A DNA stretch of 64,000 bases from Pelotomaculum terephthalicicum JT. GTDB taxonomy: Bacteria > Bacillota > Desulfotomaculia > Desulfotomaculales > Pelotomaculaceae. Location of the stretch: assembly GCF_022410535.1 (NCBI RefSeq), contig NZ_JAKNBL010000010.1, positions 1 to 64,000 of the forward strand, given 5' to 3'. A program made the position numbers and the translations under genes. Under the pieces are notes generated by a model. That model did no database searches. It saw only the letters and a list, made by a program, of their open reading frames with translations, and was not told where the DNA came from. Shown piece after piece: positions 33,943-42,765 of this stretch; positions within the stretch are counted from its first letter, which is position 1; every line of letters starts with the position of its first letter.

Positions 33943-35055
33943 CTAGAATAGGCAACGCAATTCAACGTCGTCAATCTTAACCGTATTGTTATTGTTTCCC
34001 GACGGCTCGAAGGTAAATCTTACTTCGGCGATCCTGGCTCCCGCGGGCACACGTCCAGTGGAAAGGCTATATCTTTGGTAAGCGTTATTCGGTATGTTCT
34101 CCTGTGAATATCTTGGTTCAGTTCTACCGACAAAATTCCCGGCCCGGTTGGTATAAATGATTTCAACAAATAAAACGAATCTTCCCACGCCGCCCGGCTG
34201 GATATTCTCCCTGGCCCGCCAGCTTAGTTCATATATTCTCCCAGGCTCTATATTTACCTTTTGAGACAATACAGCGCTTTCGTTATGAACTGCGCCAAGC
34301 TCGGCGGCATAATTACCGGTATGGGAGAGAGTGCTGCGGTACAGGTTGCTTCCCGTCCAGCCCCGCGGGAAAGAAGCCGCCCGAGGCCAATCCTCAAAAT
34401 TAGGATTAACTAAAATGTTTCCTCCCGGGCAAGGGGTGGGAGCAACTGTCGGTGTGGGTGTGGGTGTCGGTTCAACAGCTGAGCGGATTCTAATATTAAC
34501 GGACACGGCCACGTTCTCAAAACCTCGGGCAACGTTATATCCTTCAATGGTTATGTCGCCTGCCGCCACCTGCTGGCCGCGGTTGTTTCTTTGGTTCCAG
34601 GTTACTTGAAAAGTCTGGCTGCTGCCTGATCTGAGGGTAACATTTGAAGCTACCTGGGCAAAAGAACGTCCACGGGACCAGCGCCAGATTTCAGTCTGAC
34701 CGCGTCTGGCCACAAAATCATAGCGTTGGGCATTCCGGTAGCGAAGCGTGACATTTCTACCGCTCACGTTGGTTTTAACCAAAGTGATTACCACATCTTC
34801 GCCCCGCCGGTACACCGATTTATTTGTGTATAAAACATAGCGAACGCCCCTTACCTGACGTGTTGCCCTGTTTCCTGCCGTTGCACTGGCTTCCGCGCCC
34901 CCTTCATCTTCCGGAATGGTCAGAGTCTGTCCTACAAATATTGTATTAGGATCAGCAATGCTATTAGCCTGAATAATTCTTTCCACTGTGGTGCCGAAAC
35001 GCCGGGCGATCAGGAACAAGGTGTCTCCTGTCTGAACTGTATAAGTTATTGCCAT
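33943..35055 (-). CDS. LysM protein with BsuPI-like and C-terminal beta-sandwich domains
   Basis: 370 residues. LysM at residues 3-48 (YTVQTGDTLFLIARRFGTTV...ANSIADPNTIFVGQTLTIP) binds peptidoglycan or chitin-type glycans. Residues about 70-195 resemble the BsuPI intracellular proteinase inhibitor domain (RYVLYTNKSVYRRGEDVVIT...QTFQVTWNQRN). A Pro-Thr linker (PTPTPTPTVAPTP) leads to a C-terminal jelly-roll/CBM-like domain (NILVNPNFEDWPRAASFPRG, then WTGSNLYRS...KIDDVELRC). There is no signal peptide, so if it acts at the wall or spore it must reach it another way, for instance by mother-cell expression. ATG with GGAGGGAG upstream. Confidence 0.82.
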   Translation of the reverse strand: MAITYTVQTGDTLFLIARRFGTTVERIIQANSIADPNTIFVGQTLTIPEDEGGAEASATAGNRATRQVRGVRYVLYTNKSVYRRGEDVVITLVKTNVSGRNVTLRYRNAQRYDFVARRGQTEIWRWSRGRSFAQVASNVTLRSGSSQTFQVTWNQRNNRGQQVAAGDITIEGYNVARGFENVAVSVNIRIRSAVEPTPTPTPTVAPTPCPGGNILVNPNFEDWPRAASFPRGWTGSNLYRSTLSHTGNYAAELGAVHNESAVLSQKVNIEPGRIYELSWRARENIQPGGVGRFVLFVEIIYTNRAGNFVGRTEPRYSQENIPNNAYQRYSLSTGRVPAGARIAEVRFTFEPSGNNNNTVKIDDVELRCLF

Positions 35056-35130
35056 AATGTCTCCCTTCCTTCCAAATTAGATCTAGACACATTTTTTTAC
35101 ATCTTATGTGTAAAACCCAAAAATGCCACA

Positions 35131-35171
35131 CAAATAAAAACAAGGAACGTTCTAAAGTTGCCGCTCCTTGT
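35131..35171 (-). terminator. Terminator of nrdG
   Basis: Minus strand: ACAAGGA and TCCTTGT (35140-35146 with 35165-35171) with an imperfect inner stem, followed by TTTTTATTTG; 35 bases after the nrdG stop. Confidence 0.7.
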
Positions 35172-35205
35172 CCAAACTCTGCTATTTTATATTTAGAAAC
35201 AAATG

Positions 35206-35718
35206 CTAATTGAATGAAGCATTCCATTCAATTATTTTTCTTTCTTTTAATGAATTCACCACATCAATCACCCGCTGGTTGCGAGAGCCCCGGAAAGGCA
35301 ACTCCAGATCCCTCTCCGCTATAATAAACGGGCCATCTACGATATAATCGGACAGTAGAAGCAGTTCCCTGACAGGCTGATTTAAATCAGCAAGCGCCAA
35401 GAGCTCTTCCCAGACATAACCTGTATAGGTAATCACATCCAGACCCAACATTTTGACTTCACGGCCTATCCATGCCAAAGGCAACGCTTGAAGAAAAGGC
35501 TCGCCCCCGGAAAAGGTAACCCCTTTAATCAGCTTCGCAGATTTAATCTGTTCCAGTAAATCCTTTGTCTCGACCAGAGTGCCGCCGGTCAGGTCCCATG
35601 TGTCCGGATTGTGGCAGCCCGGACAGCCTTTCTCACAGCCCTGGGTAAAAATAACAAACCTCAGCCCCGGCCCGTCAACCACACTCTCTTTGACAGTCCC
35701 GGAAACCCGCAGTTCCAT
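35206..35718 (-). CDS. nrdG: Anaerobic ribonucleotide reductase activating protein
   Basis: 170 residues from ATG 35718 with AAGGAGGTGA upstream. A radical-SAM activase that installs the glycyl radical on NrdD. The CxxxCxxC cluster motif is CEKGCPGC (about 31-38), with GLRFVIFTQGC before it and FSGGEP (about 71-76) as the SAM-binding GGE motif. It lies about 1.2 kb downstream of nrdD, separated by a CheC/FliY-type gene. Confidence 0.92.
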   Translation of the reverse strand: MELRVSGTVKESVVDGPGLRFVIFTQGCEKGCPGCHNPDTWDLTGGTLVETKDLLEQIKSAKLIKGVTFSGGEPFLQALPLAWIGREVKMLGLDVITYTGYVWEELLALADLNQPVRELLLLSDYIVDGPFIIAERDLELPFRGSRNQRVIDVVNSLKERKIIEWNASFN

Positions 35719-35816
35719 GCTCGTCACCTCCTTCAAGTATTCAGAATATATTGAGAAGACAAACTATCCTCTCATTCTGACTCCTGACTGCTGACTCCTG
35801 ATTACTATTAAACTAA

Positions 35817-36785
35817 TTATACCGGTTTGCAAATCTGAGTAATCTGTACCTTCCCATTCTGCAGCATCTTACCTTTTGCCACTGTTAAACCGTTTATTTC
35901 AAGTTCTACTTGCCCGGACGGAAACGGTATATTGATTTCACCGCCAATATACAACCTGGCTACATCCTCCATCGTCCATCGAAGCCTGCCTAAGGTAAAC
36001 GAAACCTCTGACGGCACGGCCAGAACACCGGCCAGGTTGGGCAGTTCCTGGAAGGCAAGCGGCTCCGCAGATACCGATGAACCTGCCTGTTCATCCGGCA
36101 CGTCAAACAGACCCGCTTTCATCAAGAGGAAATAGGCTTCATCACGTGCCGTGTCAACGTCGGTTATCTGCATAAAAGTAGTTTTAAACAGGTTTCCAAT
36201 CTTCACTTCGAAACGGGCGACAACTACCGGCTTGTCGGTCATCAGCGGGGAGTGGTCGGCGTTCGACAAGTCCGACACCATGATTGTCCGGGGCGGCTCA
36301 ATATCGACTGCCACCCCAAAAATATTGGACATAGCCGTGGCCGCCGCGCCAATCATCTGATTCATGACCTCAGTCGCGGCGCTTATTTCAATCTCGGTTA
36401 ATTTAATTGGGTGTTGTATTTCCCCAACGCCGCCCATCATAATGTCGGATATCAATGCTATATCTTCCTCAGTGATTACAAGTACATTAAAACCCCTCAA
36501 CCCTGATTTGAAACAAACCTCAATAATTAAATAAGGTGTCGAAAAAGCCTTGAAGACTTCTTCCTGGCGGCAAACAATCGTCTGCGGATAACCTATGGTT
36601 ACTTCCTTGTTCAACAACTCGGACAAAGTGGTAGCCGACGTGCCCATGCAAATGTTTCCGATTTCACCAATGGTATCCAACTCCTGCATGGTTAAAAGCT
36701 CCTCAGCTTCTTCCTGGATAGGTTTCTCACTATATCTGTTAAACAATTCATCAATTTCTTTTTGGGTTAATAGCTCTTCACTCAT
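35817..36785 (-). CDS. fliY: CheC/FliY-type phosphatase with C-terminal FliN domain
   Basis: 322 residues from ATG 36785 with AGGTGAG upstream. N-terminal Ser/Glu-rich segment (EELLTQKEIDELFN), then a CheC-like domain with two phosphatase signatures (DTIGEIGNICMGTSATTLSE at about 37-56 and EISAATEVMNQMIGAAATAM at about 130-150, each with E..N). The C-terminal FliN/SpoA domain (about 245-320) includes VSFTLGRLRWTMEDVARL and SGQVELEINGLTVAKGKML. This is the FliY plan: dephosphorylates CheY-P at the flagellar switch. No other flagellar gene is nearby; it sits between nrdD and nrdG. Confidence 0.85.
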   Translation of the reverse strand: MSEELLTQKEIDELFNRYSEKPIQEEAEELLTMQELDTIGEIGNICMGTSATTLSELLNKEVTIGYPQTIVCRQEEVFKAFSTPYLIIEVCFKSGLRGFNVLVITEEDIALISDIMMGGVGEIQHPIKLTEIEISAATEVMNQMIGAAATAMSNIFGVAVDIEPPRTIMVSDLSNADHSPLMTDKPVVVARFEVKIGNLFKTTFMQITDVDTARDEAYFLLMKAGLFDVPDEQAGSSVSAEPLAFQELPNLAGVLAVPSEVSFTLGRLRWTMEDVARLYIGGEINIPFPSGQVELEINGLTVAKGKMLQNGKVQITQICKPV

Positions 36786-36877
36786 GCGTCTCACCTATCC
36801 TTATATGCAATTATTCTAAATATCCCACCAAGCAATAAATAGCACGCGTGTCACCAGCACGACAAGTATATTATATT

Positions 36878-38890
36878 CTACATATGTGTTACCCTGTCCC
36901 TCAATTCGTAAAGTTTGCTGTCATTGAACCGGTCGGTGGTACTTAAATAGCCGGTAATCCGCCGTACCCGGCTGATGTCGGCCGAACCGCAGCGCGGGCA
37001 GGTATCTTCATTGATAACACTCAATAAATTGCAGTTGGTGCAAAAATCTACCGGAAAATTTATACCGCCGTAACCCATATCGCATTCACGCATGTGTCTG
37101 ATGATCGCCTCCACTGCTTCCGGGTTGTGCAGCGGAGGCGAAGCCATTTCTACATAACTGATGTGACCGGCGTTGCAATACTTATGATAAGGCCCCTCCA
37201 GCTTAATTTTGTCATAGGCGCTGATTGGCTGGTCAACGGGAATATGAAACGAATTTGTATAGTATTCTTTTGTAGTTACCCCCGGGATAAGCCCGAACTC
37301 TTTACAATCCAACCCCACAAAGCGCCCGGAAAGTCCTTCGGCCGGCGTGGCCAGCAAAGTGTAATTCAAATTATAACGCTCGCAAGCCCCGTCAATGGCT
37401 GAACGCATAAAGGCCACTATCTCCTGGCCAAGAGCCTGCGACTCCTCGTCCTCGCCATGGTTCCGGCCGGTTAGCGCCGTTAGCGTTTCGGCCAGACCAA
37501 TGAAGCCCACGGAAAGAGTACCGTGTTTAATGGCCTCTTCAATCGGGTCGTCCGGCTTTAGTCCGTTAGAATCAAGGTAAAGCTTTTGCCCCATGATGAA
37601 TGGCATATCTTTAACTTTCAATTTCGCCTGCACCGTGTAGCGGTGGTATAGCTGCCGGACGGCTAAATCCATCACTCCGGAAAGCCCGCGGTAAAAATCG
37701 TCCAGGTTCCGCTCCGCCTTGATCGCCACGCGGGGCAGGTTTATGGTGGTAAATGATAAATTACCCCTGCAGTCGGTAACCTCCGGTCCCCGCCTGTTGG
37801 CCATGACTCTGGTGCGGCAGCCCATGTAGCTGACATCGCAACCGTATTGGCTGTTAAAAGAAGAATCCATGAAACTAAAAGTGGGGTTCAGCCGTTTGCT
37901 GGCAACTCTGATCGCCAACTGGAACAGATCGTAATTAGGATCTCCCTGGTCCAGATTAATTCCTTCTTTGACCCGGAAAATGATATTCGGAAATATTGGG
38001 TTTTCACCTTTGCCCAGGCCCGCCTCGTAGGCCAAAAGAAGGTTTTTTACCACGCGCCGGGCTGGCTCAGATGTTTCCGTACCGATGTTTATTGAAGAAA
38101 ACGGTACCTGGGCTCCCGCCCTGCTATGCATGCTGTTTAGGTTGTATATCAAAGCCTCCATGGCCTGGTATGTTTCAAAATCGGAAGCGTCCGACACGAA
38201 GGGTGCGATATCCCGGTCGAAGAAGGCAAACGACTGTCCGCCGTGCATGTCGTTCTGAGAACTCTGCAGGATTATCGTAGCCAGGGCCGTTGCCGTCCCA
38301 AGCCGTTTAGGAGGCCGGATATACCCGTGCCCGGTGTTGAATCCTTCCGATAATAATTTATTTAAAGGTATTTGCAGGCAAGTTAATGTCTTTCCGTAAA
38401 AATCAAGATCATGTATATGAATATCCCCGCGCAAGTGGGCTTGCGACATCTCCTCGGGGATTAGCCTGGTTAAATAATACTTTCTGCTGGCCGCACTGGC
38501 AATTTGGAGCATCTTAGCGGAAGGAGAGTTACTGATGTTGGCGTTTTCCCGGTTGGTCTCCTCCAGAATTTCCTCCACCGCGTCCATCAAATCGCCCTTT
38601 GCCTCACGGATGCGCGTACGCCTGTCCCGGTAAAGTATGTAAGCTTTCGCGGTGCGCGCGTGGCCCGCTTCGATTAATACTTTTTCCACAATATCCTGTA
38701 CGTCTTCCACTCCGAAAGTTTTGCCGTTATATTGTTTCTTTAACAGTTTTATTACCTCGATAGTTAGTTCCATGGCGGTCTGACGGTCTTCACCGCCAAC
38801 TGCCCGCGCGGCTTTAAAGATGGCGTCCGTTATCTTTGTTTCGTCAAACGGAACCTCCCGGCCGTCACGCTTCTGGACAGTCTTAAACAT
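36878..38890 (-). CDS. nrdD: Anaerobic ribonucleoside-triphosphate reductase (class III)
   Basis: 670 residues. N-terminal ATP-cone (KTVQKRDGREVPFDETKITD...) for allosteric control, a large glycyl radical barrel with conserved Cys residues (YGCDVSYMGCRTRV), a zinc site near the C-terminus (CTNC and CPRCG) and the glycyl radical loop RVRRITGYLSTTDRF with Gly 647. It reduces ribonucleoside triphosphates without oxygen. It follows nrdR by 20 bases in the same operon and needs NrdG for activation. Confidence 0.95.
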   Translation of the reverse strand: MFKTVQKRDGREVPFDETKITDAIFKAARAVGGEDRQTAMELTIEVIKLLKKQYNGKTFGVEDVQDIVEKVLIEAGHARTAKAYILYRDRRTRIREAKGDLMDAVEEILEETNRENANISNSPSAKMLQIASAASRKYYLTRLIPEEMSQAHLRGDIHIHDLDFYGKTLTCLQIPLNKLLSEGFNTGHGYIRPPKRLGTATALATIILQSSQNDMHGGQSFAFFDRDIAPFVSDASDFETYQAMEALIYNLNSMHSRAGAQVPFSSINIGTETSEPARRVVKNLLLAYEAGLGKGENPIFPNIIFRVKEGINLDQGDPNYDLFQLAIRVASKRLNPTFSFMDSSFNSQYGCDVSYMGCRTRVMANRRGPEVTDCRGNLSFTTINLPRVAIKAERNLDDFYRGLSGVMDLAVRQLYHRYTVQAKLKVKDMPFIMGQKLYLDSNGLKPDDPIEEAIKHGTLSVGFIGLAETLTALTGRNHGEDEESQALGQEIVAFMRSAIDGACERYNLNYTLLATPAEGLSGRFVGLDCKEFGLIPGVTTKEYYTNSFHIPVDQPISAYDKIKLEGPYHKYCNAGHISYVEMASPPLHNPEAVEAIIRHMRECDMGYGGINFPVDFCTNCNLLSVINEDTCPRCGSADISRVRRITGYLSTTDRFNDSKLYELRDRVTHM

Positions 38891-38910
38891 AGTCTGCTTA
38901 GTCCTCCTTT

Positions 38911-39375
38911 TTAACTGTTACCTTTATTATTGAGAAGATCTTTTAATTCTTTCATAAAGCTTTCGGCATCCTTGAACTCACGGTAGACCGAGGCAAAGCG
39001 GACATACGCCACCTCATCGAGGCCGCGCAAGCTGTCCATTACCAATTCACCTATATAAGTGCTTTTGGCTTCCGTCTCCATGGTGTTGCGCAGTTCCCTT
39101 TCAATGCCTTCGACTATTGTTTCAAGCTTTTCAGTGGAAACCGGCCTCTTCTGGCAGGCTTTGAGCAAACCCTGCAGCAGCTTCCGCCGGTTAAAAGCCT
39201 CCCGGCGGCCGTCCTTTTTCACTACTTGCAGAGGCAGTTCGTCCACTCTTTCATAAGTTGTAAAACGCTTTCCGCAGCTGCCGCACTCCCTGCGCCGACG
39301 AATTGAATGCCCCTCCACGGTAGGCCGGGAATCGAGCACCCTGCTGTCACTGAAACCACAATACGGACACCTCAT
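38911..39375 (-). CDS. nrdR: Transcriptional repressor NrdR
   Basis: 154 residues from ATG 39375 (MRCPYCG, the invariant start of the family; GTG 39384 possible). Zinc ribbon with CPYC (3-6) and CGSCGKRF (about 31-38), followed by an ATP-cone (about 49-139). It represses ribonucleotide reductase genes. Directly upstream of nrdD, so it is probably self-regulated with it; a palindrome overlaps the promoter region. Confidence 0.95.
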   Translation of the reverse strand: MRCPYCGFSDSRVLDSRPTVEGHSIRRRRECGSCGKRFTTYERVDELPLQVVKKDGRREAFNRRKLLQGLLKACQKRPVSTEKLETIVEGIERELRNTMETEAKSTYIGELVMDSLRGLDEVAYVRFASVYREFKDAESFMKELKDLLNNKGNS

Positions 39376-39424
39376 CTTTTTCACCTGACTATCCTTGCCT
39401 GCGGATGATTATAACCCACAGGAT

Positions 39425-39450
39425 ATTGTATATACAATGCTAACATTATA
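39425..39450 (-). promoter_or_regulatory. Palindromic operator candidate at the nrdR-nrdD promoter
   Basis: ATTGTATATACAAT (39425-39438) is a perfect 14-bp palindrome. TATACAAT recurs 16 bases away (39447-39454). On the minus strand TATAAT (39450-39445) is a likely -10, so the palindrome would cover the transcription start. The sequence does not match the canonical NrdR box closely. Confidence 0.4.
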
Positions 39451-39628
39451 CAATATCTTGATAAAAAACAAAAGCACCGGATCCGGTAAAAAACAAAGAA
39501 AGAGACATTTAAGTCTCTCTATCGCTTTAAAGGTAAATTTTTCACATAAACATAATAAATACAATAATAAATATTTAAAATATTGCTGCCAGGCATCCGG
39601 TTTATCAAAAAACATGTTTAAGGACAGT

Positions 39629-39886
39629 TCAAGTTATATCTCTAAAACTGTTGGCCTCCACCAGGATAACATCCATTCCAATTTTTTTTATCTTATCCCA
39701 CGGAACGATAATCTCCTCTTCTTTCCCGAGGAAACCTAAAAACTTCCCCCCATTTAACCCGGGCAGGATAATCGCATCGATCCTGCCTTCCTCCAGATCA
39801 ATATCAATATCTTTAATCATGCCAAGCCGTCGCCCGTCTACTATATTGATAACCTCCCGCATCCGCAAATCAGAAATTTTCACCAT
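39629..39886 (-). CDS. YlmC/YmxH family sporulation-associated PRC-barrel protein
   Basis: 85 residues from ATG 39886; GGGAGG precedes it and the upstream in-frame GTG overlaps that RBS. One PRC-barrel domain (ISDLRMREVINIVDGRRLGM, then IKDIDIDLEEGRIDAIILPG). YlmC/YmxH proteins are linked to sporulation and sit next to sigG in Firmicutes, as here. Molecular role unknown. Confidence 0.88.
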   Translation of the reverse strand: MVKISDLRMREVINIVDGRRLGMIKDIDIDLEEGRIDAIILPGLNGGKFLGFLGKEEEIIVPWDKIKKIGMDVILVEANSFRDIT

Positions 39887-39950
39887 ACCGGACACCTCCC
39901 TCTATATTTATATGATCGAATATTGCGGCACTGACCATAAATTTAAAAAT

Positions 39951-40015
39951 GGGGGTCAGGCTTTACTTTGTGAGTTTCTATTTTATAGAAACTCACAAAG
40001 TAAAGCCTGACCCCC
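39951..40015. repeat. 30-bp perfect inverted repeat between sigG and ylmC
   Basis: Arm GGGGGTCAGGCTTTACTTTG plus ten bases (39951-39980), five-base loop TTTTA, then its exact reverse complement (39986-40015). It stands 14 bases after the sigG stop and 64 bases before the ylmC start codon. GTCAGGCTTTA also occurs at 56811-56821, suggesting a dispersed REP-like family. It could also attenuate transcription between the two genes. Confidence 0.85.
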
Positions 40016-40029
40016 TCAAAACATGCATA

Positions 40030-40803
40030 TTACATGAATTTACGCATGTGGTTCAGCGCCGCCTTTTCCAGCCGCGACACCTGAGCCTGTGATATGCCGA
40101 TTTCTTCGGCCACCTCCATTTGAGTCTTCCCTTCGTAAAACCTTAAAGTTAGAATTAATTTTTCACGGTTGCTTAGTTTTCTGAGAGCATCCTTGATAGT
40201 TATGTCTTCAAGCCAACTCTGATCCATATTTTTTTCATCATGAATCTGATCCATCACAAAAATTGTGTCGCCGCCGTCGTGATAAACCGGTTCAAAAAGA
40301 GATACAGGCTCCTGGATAGCATCAAGCGCAAAAACGATCTCCTCCCGCGGCATCTTTAACTCACCGGCAATTTCATTGATGGAAGGCTCCCTGGAATATT
40401 TGTTTACCAGCGCGTCACGCACCTGAAGCGCCTTGTAGGCCACGTCCCGCAAGGAACGACTGACCCGGATCGGATTGTTGTCGCGCAGGTAGCGGCGGAT
40501 TTCCCCGATAATCATGGGTACTGCATAGGTGGAAAATTTCACGTTCTGGGAAAGGTCAAAATTGTCAATAGCCTTCATTAGGCCGATACAACCTACCTGA
40601 AACAAATCATCAACATATTCTCCCCTGTTGTTGAAGCGCTGAATCACACTCAGCACCAGCCGGAGGTTCCCGCTGATCAACTGGGTGCGGGCTGCAATAT
40701 CACCATTATGCATGGCCTCAAACAACGTTCGCATCTGACTTCCTGTAAGTACCGGGAGCTTTGATGTATTAACCCCGCAGATCTCAACCTTATTGACCAG
40801 CAT
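40030..40803 (-). CDS. sigG: Sporulation sigma factor SigG
   Basis: 257 residues from ATG 40803, with GGGAGGA five bases upstream (ATG 40809 overlaps the RBS). Late forespore sigma factor. N-terminal VNKVEICGVNTSKLPVLT is the typical SigG start; region 2 includes GEYVDDLFQVGCIGLMKAID and FSTYAVPMIIGEIRRYLRD; region 4 ends with TQMEVAEEIGISQAQVSRLE. It follows sigE in the spoIIG locus, as in Bacillus. Confidence 0.95.
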   Translation of the reverse strand: MLVNKVEICGVNTSKLPVLTGSQMRTLFEAMHNGDIAARTQLISGNLRLVLSVIQRFNNRGEYVDDLFQVGCIGLMKAIDNFDLSQNVKFSTYAVPMIIGEIRRYLRDNNPIRVSRSLRDVAYKALQVRDALVNKYSREPSINEIAGELKMPREEIVFALDAIQEPVSLFEPVYHDGGDTIFVMDQIHDEKNMDQSWLEDITIKDALRKLSNREKLILTLRFYEGKTQMEVAEEIGISQAQVSRLEKAALNHMRKFM

Positions 40804-40925
40804 GGACATCCTCCCATTCCAGGTATTGTCGGGAAATAAACAACAAAGTCCTGTCCCAGTACATTATTGCCACGGAATTACCGAAATATACATTGGCGCA
40901 GCGCCGGTTCTCACTCTAAGAAGGT

Positions 40926-41651
40926 TTACTCCATGCGGTGAATTTCTTTTTTCAGCCTTTTGATAATCCTTTTCTCCAGCCTGGAAATATAAGATTGAGA
41001 TATGCCTAAAAGATCAGCTACCTCCTTTTGAGTTTTTTCCATTCCGTTATTTAAACCGAAACGCAGTTCCATAATTTTGCGTTCACGCCCCGAAAGCCTC
41101 TGAAGCGCCAGGTAGAGGAGTTTCTTATCCACTTCATCCTCAATATATTTATAGATGATATCGTTTTCCGTGCCCAGGACATCCGACAGCAACAGCTCAT
41201 TGCCATCCCAATCAATATTCAGCGGCTCGTCGAAGGAAACCTCTGTGCGGGTCTTGCTGTTCCTCCTCAAGTACATCAAAATCTCATTCTCAATGCAACG
41301 CGACGCATAAGTGGCAAGTTTGATTTTCTTCGCCGGGTCAAAGGTGTTAACGGCTTTGATCAAGCCAATGGTTCCGATAGAAACCAGGTCTTCAATACCA
41401 ATTCCCGTGTTTTCAAATTTTCGCGCGATGTAAACAACCAACCGCAGGTTCCTTTCAATCAAGACGCTCCTTACCGCGGCATCCCCGGACTCTAAACGGT
41501 TGATTAAAAAGGACTCTTCATCCATGGTTAAAGGCGGCGGCAAAGCCTCACTGCTGCCGACATAGTGAATGCGGGGCCGATAGCCGACCCGGATCAGAAA
41601 GCGCAAAAGCGCCAAGCGAACGCACCATATTGTACACCAAATTTTCCTCAC
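40926..41651 (-). CDS. sigE: Sporulation sigma factor SigE (pro-form)
   Basis: 241 residues, GTG start. Mother-cell sigma factor made as an inactive precursor: the first about 30 residues form the hydrophobic/basic pro-sequence ([20 protein letters not shown]) removed by SpoIIGA. Region 2 ([20 protein letters not shown]) and region 4 ([20 protein letters not shown]) are clear. It lies 39 bases after spoIIGA. Confidence 0.95.
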   Translation of the reverse strand: MRKIWCTIWCVRLALLRFLIRVGYRPRIHYVGSSEALPPPLTMDEESFLINRLESGDAAVRSVLIERNLRLVVYIARKFENTGIGIEDLVSIGTIGLIKAVNTFDPAKKIKLATYASRCIENEILMYLRRNSKTRTEVSFDEPLNIDWDGNELLLSDVLGTENDIIYKYIEDEVDKKLLYLALQRLSGRERKIMELRFGLNNGMEKTQKEVADLLGISQSYISRLEKRIIKRLKKEIHRME

Positions 41652-41690
41652 AGATAAATCATCCTTGAATTAATTTTTTTTAATCCTTCA

Positions 41691-42602
41691 TTACATTTCC
41701 AGAAGGCGCGGATGCAATAAAGCGTTGTATGAGTTACCGGGGTCTATTTTTTTATGATATACTGCGATAACGGCTTTTTTTATCTGCACCAGGTGTCCCC
41801 GTTGCTCAAAAAACACTTCATCCGGCCGGAAGCCCACCATTAATCCACCGGAATTACCCAGCGAGTTAAAAGGAATAACGCTAAATAACGACCTCCGGGG
41901 GTTTTCACTCAGCGCGCTAAGTATATGCCACACGTCTGGCTCACCGGCTTGCTCAAACAAAACTTGCACTTCAGCAGGCAAGAGCGGCTTTAGAACACCA
42001 TATTCCACCACGATTACCGCCCGTTTTGTCATCGGATCGATAAGCTGATTGCCGGTGTCAAGAAAAGCGCTGACCTGAACCTGTATTCCCTGTGATTTAA
42101 TAAATAAACCAAGCTTGAATACTTTTTCCATAATACGCTTCTTAAGTAAGGAACTAATCACCTTGACCATGACCCCAAAGGCAATTATGCCCAGTAATAA
42201 GCCGGGCCAAAAATTTTTTGATACGATCAGACCGGTACCATTTATACTGGAAATCCGGAATGGCTGAATATAAAAGATTATTCCCAAAATCAGCCCGCCA
42301 AGAACAAAAGAAGTTAAATAAAAAACACCTAAACACACAAAAAACTTTTTGGGCTGGAGCGGCGCAAAGGTTAACGCGATGATTAATACTGATGCTATTA
42401 ACTTGAACCAAGCGGTCAATAGTACATTGTTTCCAGGAATAAATAAAGTCAGTGTATAAGCCGCTCCCAACGCCGCACCGGCGGCCAGGCGGCCTTTAAC
42501 GGCCTTTGTCCGGCTGAGTTTGGCGGTAGCCCATAGAATTGCATAGTTCATTACCATGTTGCCTAAAAAAACTTGGTCGAGATACACAGTATAAAACAAC
42601 AT
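41691..42602 (-). CDS. spoIIGA: Sigma-E processing aspartic protease
   Basis: 303 residues. An N-terminal half with about five transmembrane helices (NMVMNYAILWATAKL..., VLLTAWFKLIASVLIIALTF, etc.) is followed by a protease domain with the aspartic signature FLDTGNQLIDP (about 178-188). It cleaves pro-SigE at the sporulation septum. First gene of the spoIIGA-sigE-sigG group. Confidence 0.92.
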   Translation of the reverse strand: MLFYTVYLDQVFLGNMVMNYAILWATAKLSRTKAVKGRLAAGAALGAAYTLTLFIPGNNVLLTAWFKLIASVLIIALTFAPLQPKKFFVCLGVFYLTSFVLGGLILGIIFYIQPFRISSINGTGLIVSKNFWPGLLLGIIAFGVMVKVISSLLKKRIMEKVFKLGLFIKSQGIQVQVSAFLDTGNQLIDPMTKRAVIVVEYGVLKPLLPAEVQVLFEQAGEPDVWHILSALSENPRRSLFSVIPFNSLGNSGGLMVGFRPDEVFFEQRGHLVQIKKAVIAVYHKKIDPGNSYNALLHPRLLEM

Positions 42603-42694
42603 CGCCCGACCCCTAACACCGGCAAAAAAATTAGTATTCCGTTACCAGTATATTACTTCAATTAACCGTTTATGACAGGCAAGTAAAATGATAA

Positions 42695-42726
42695 CAGCCC
42701 TGACCTAATTATACACGGTCAGGGCT
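42695..42726 (-). terminator. Terminator after selD
   Basis: AGCCCTGACC (42695-42704) pairs with GGTCAGGGCT (42717-42726); a weak T-rich tail follows on the minus strand. It separates selD from spoIIGA. Confidence 0.7.
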
Positions 42727-42765
42727 CAGGAATTTGTCGAGTCTTGAAGTGATGCGATTTTTTTC

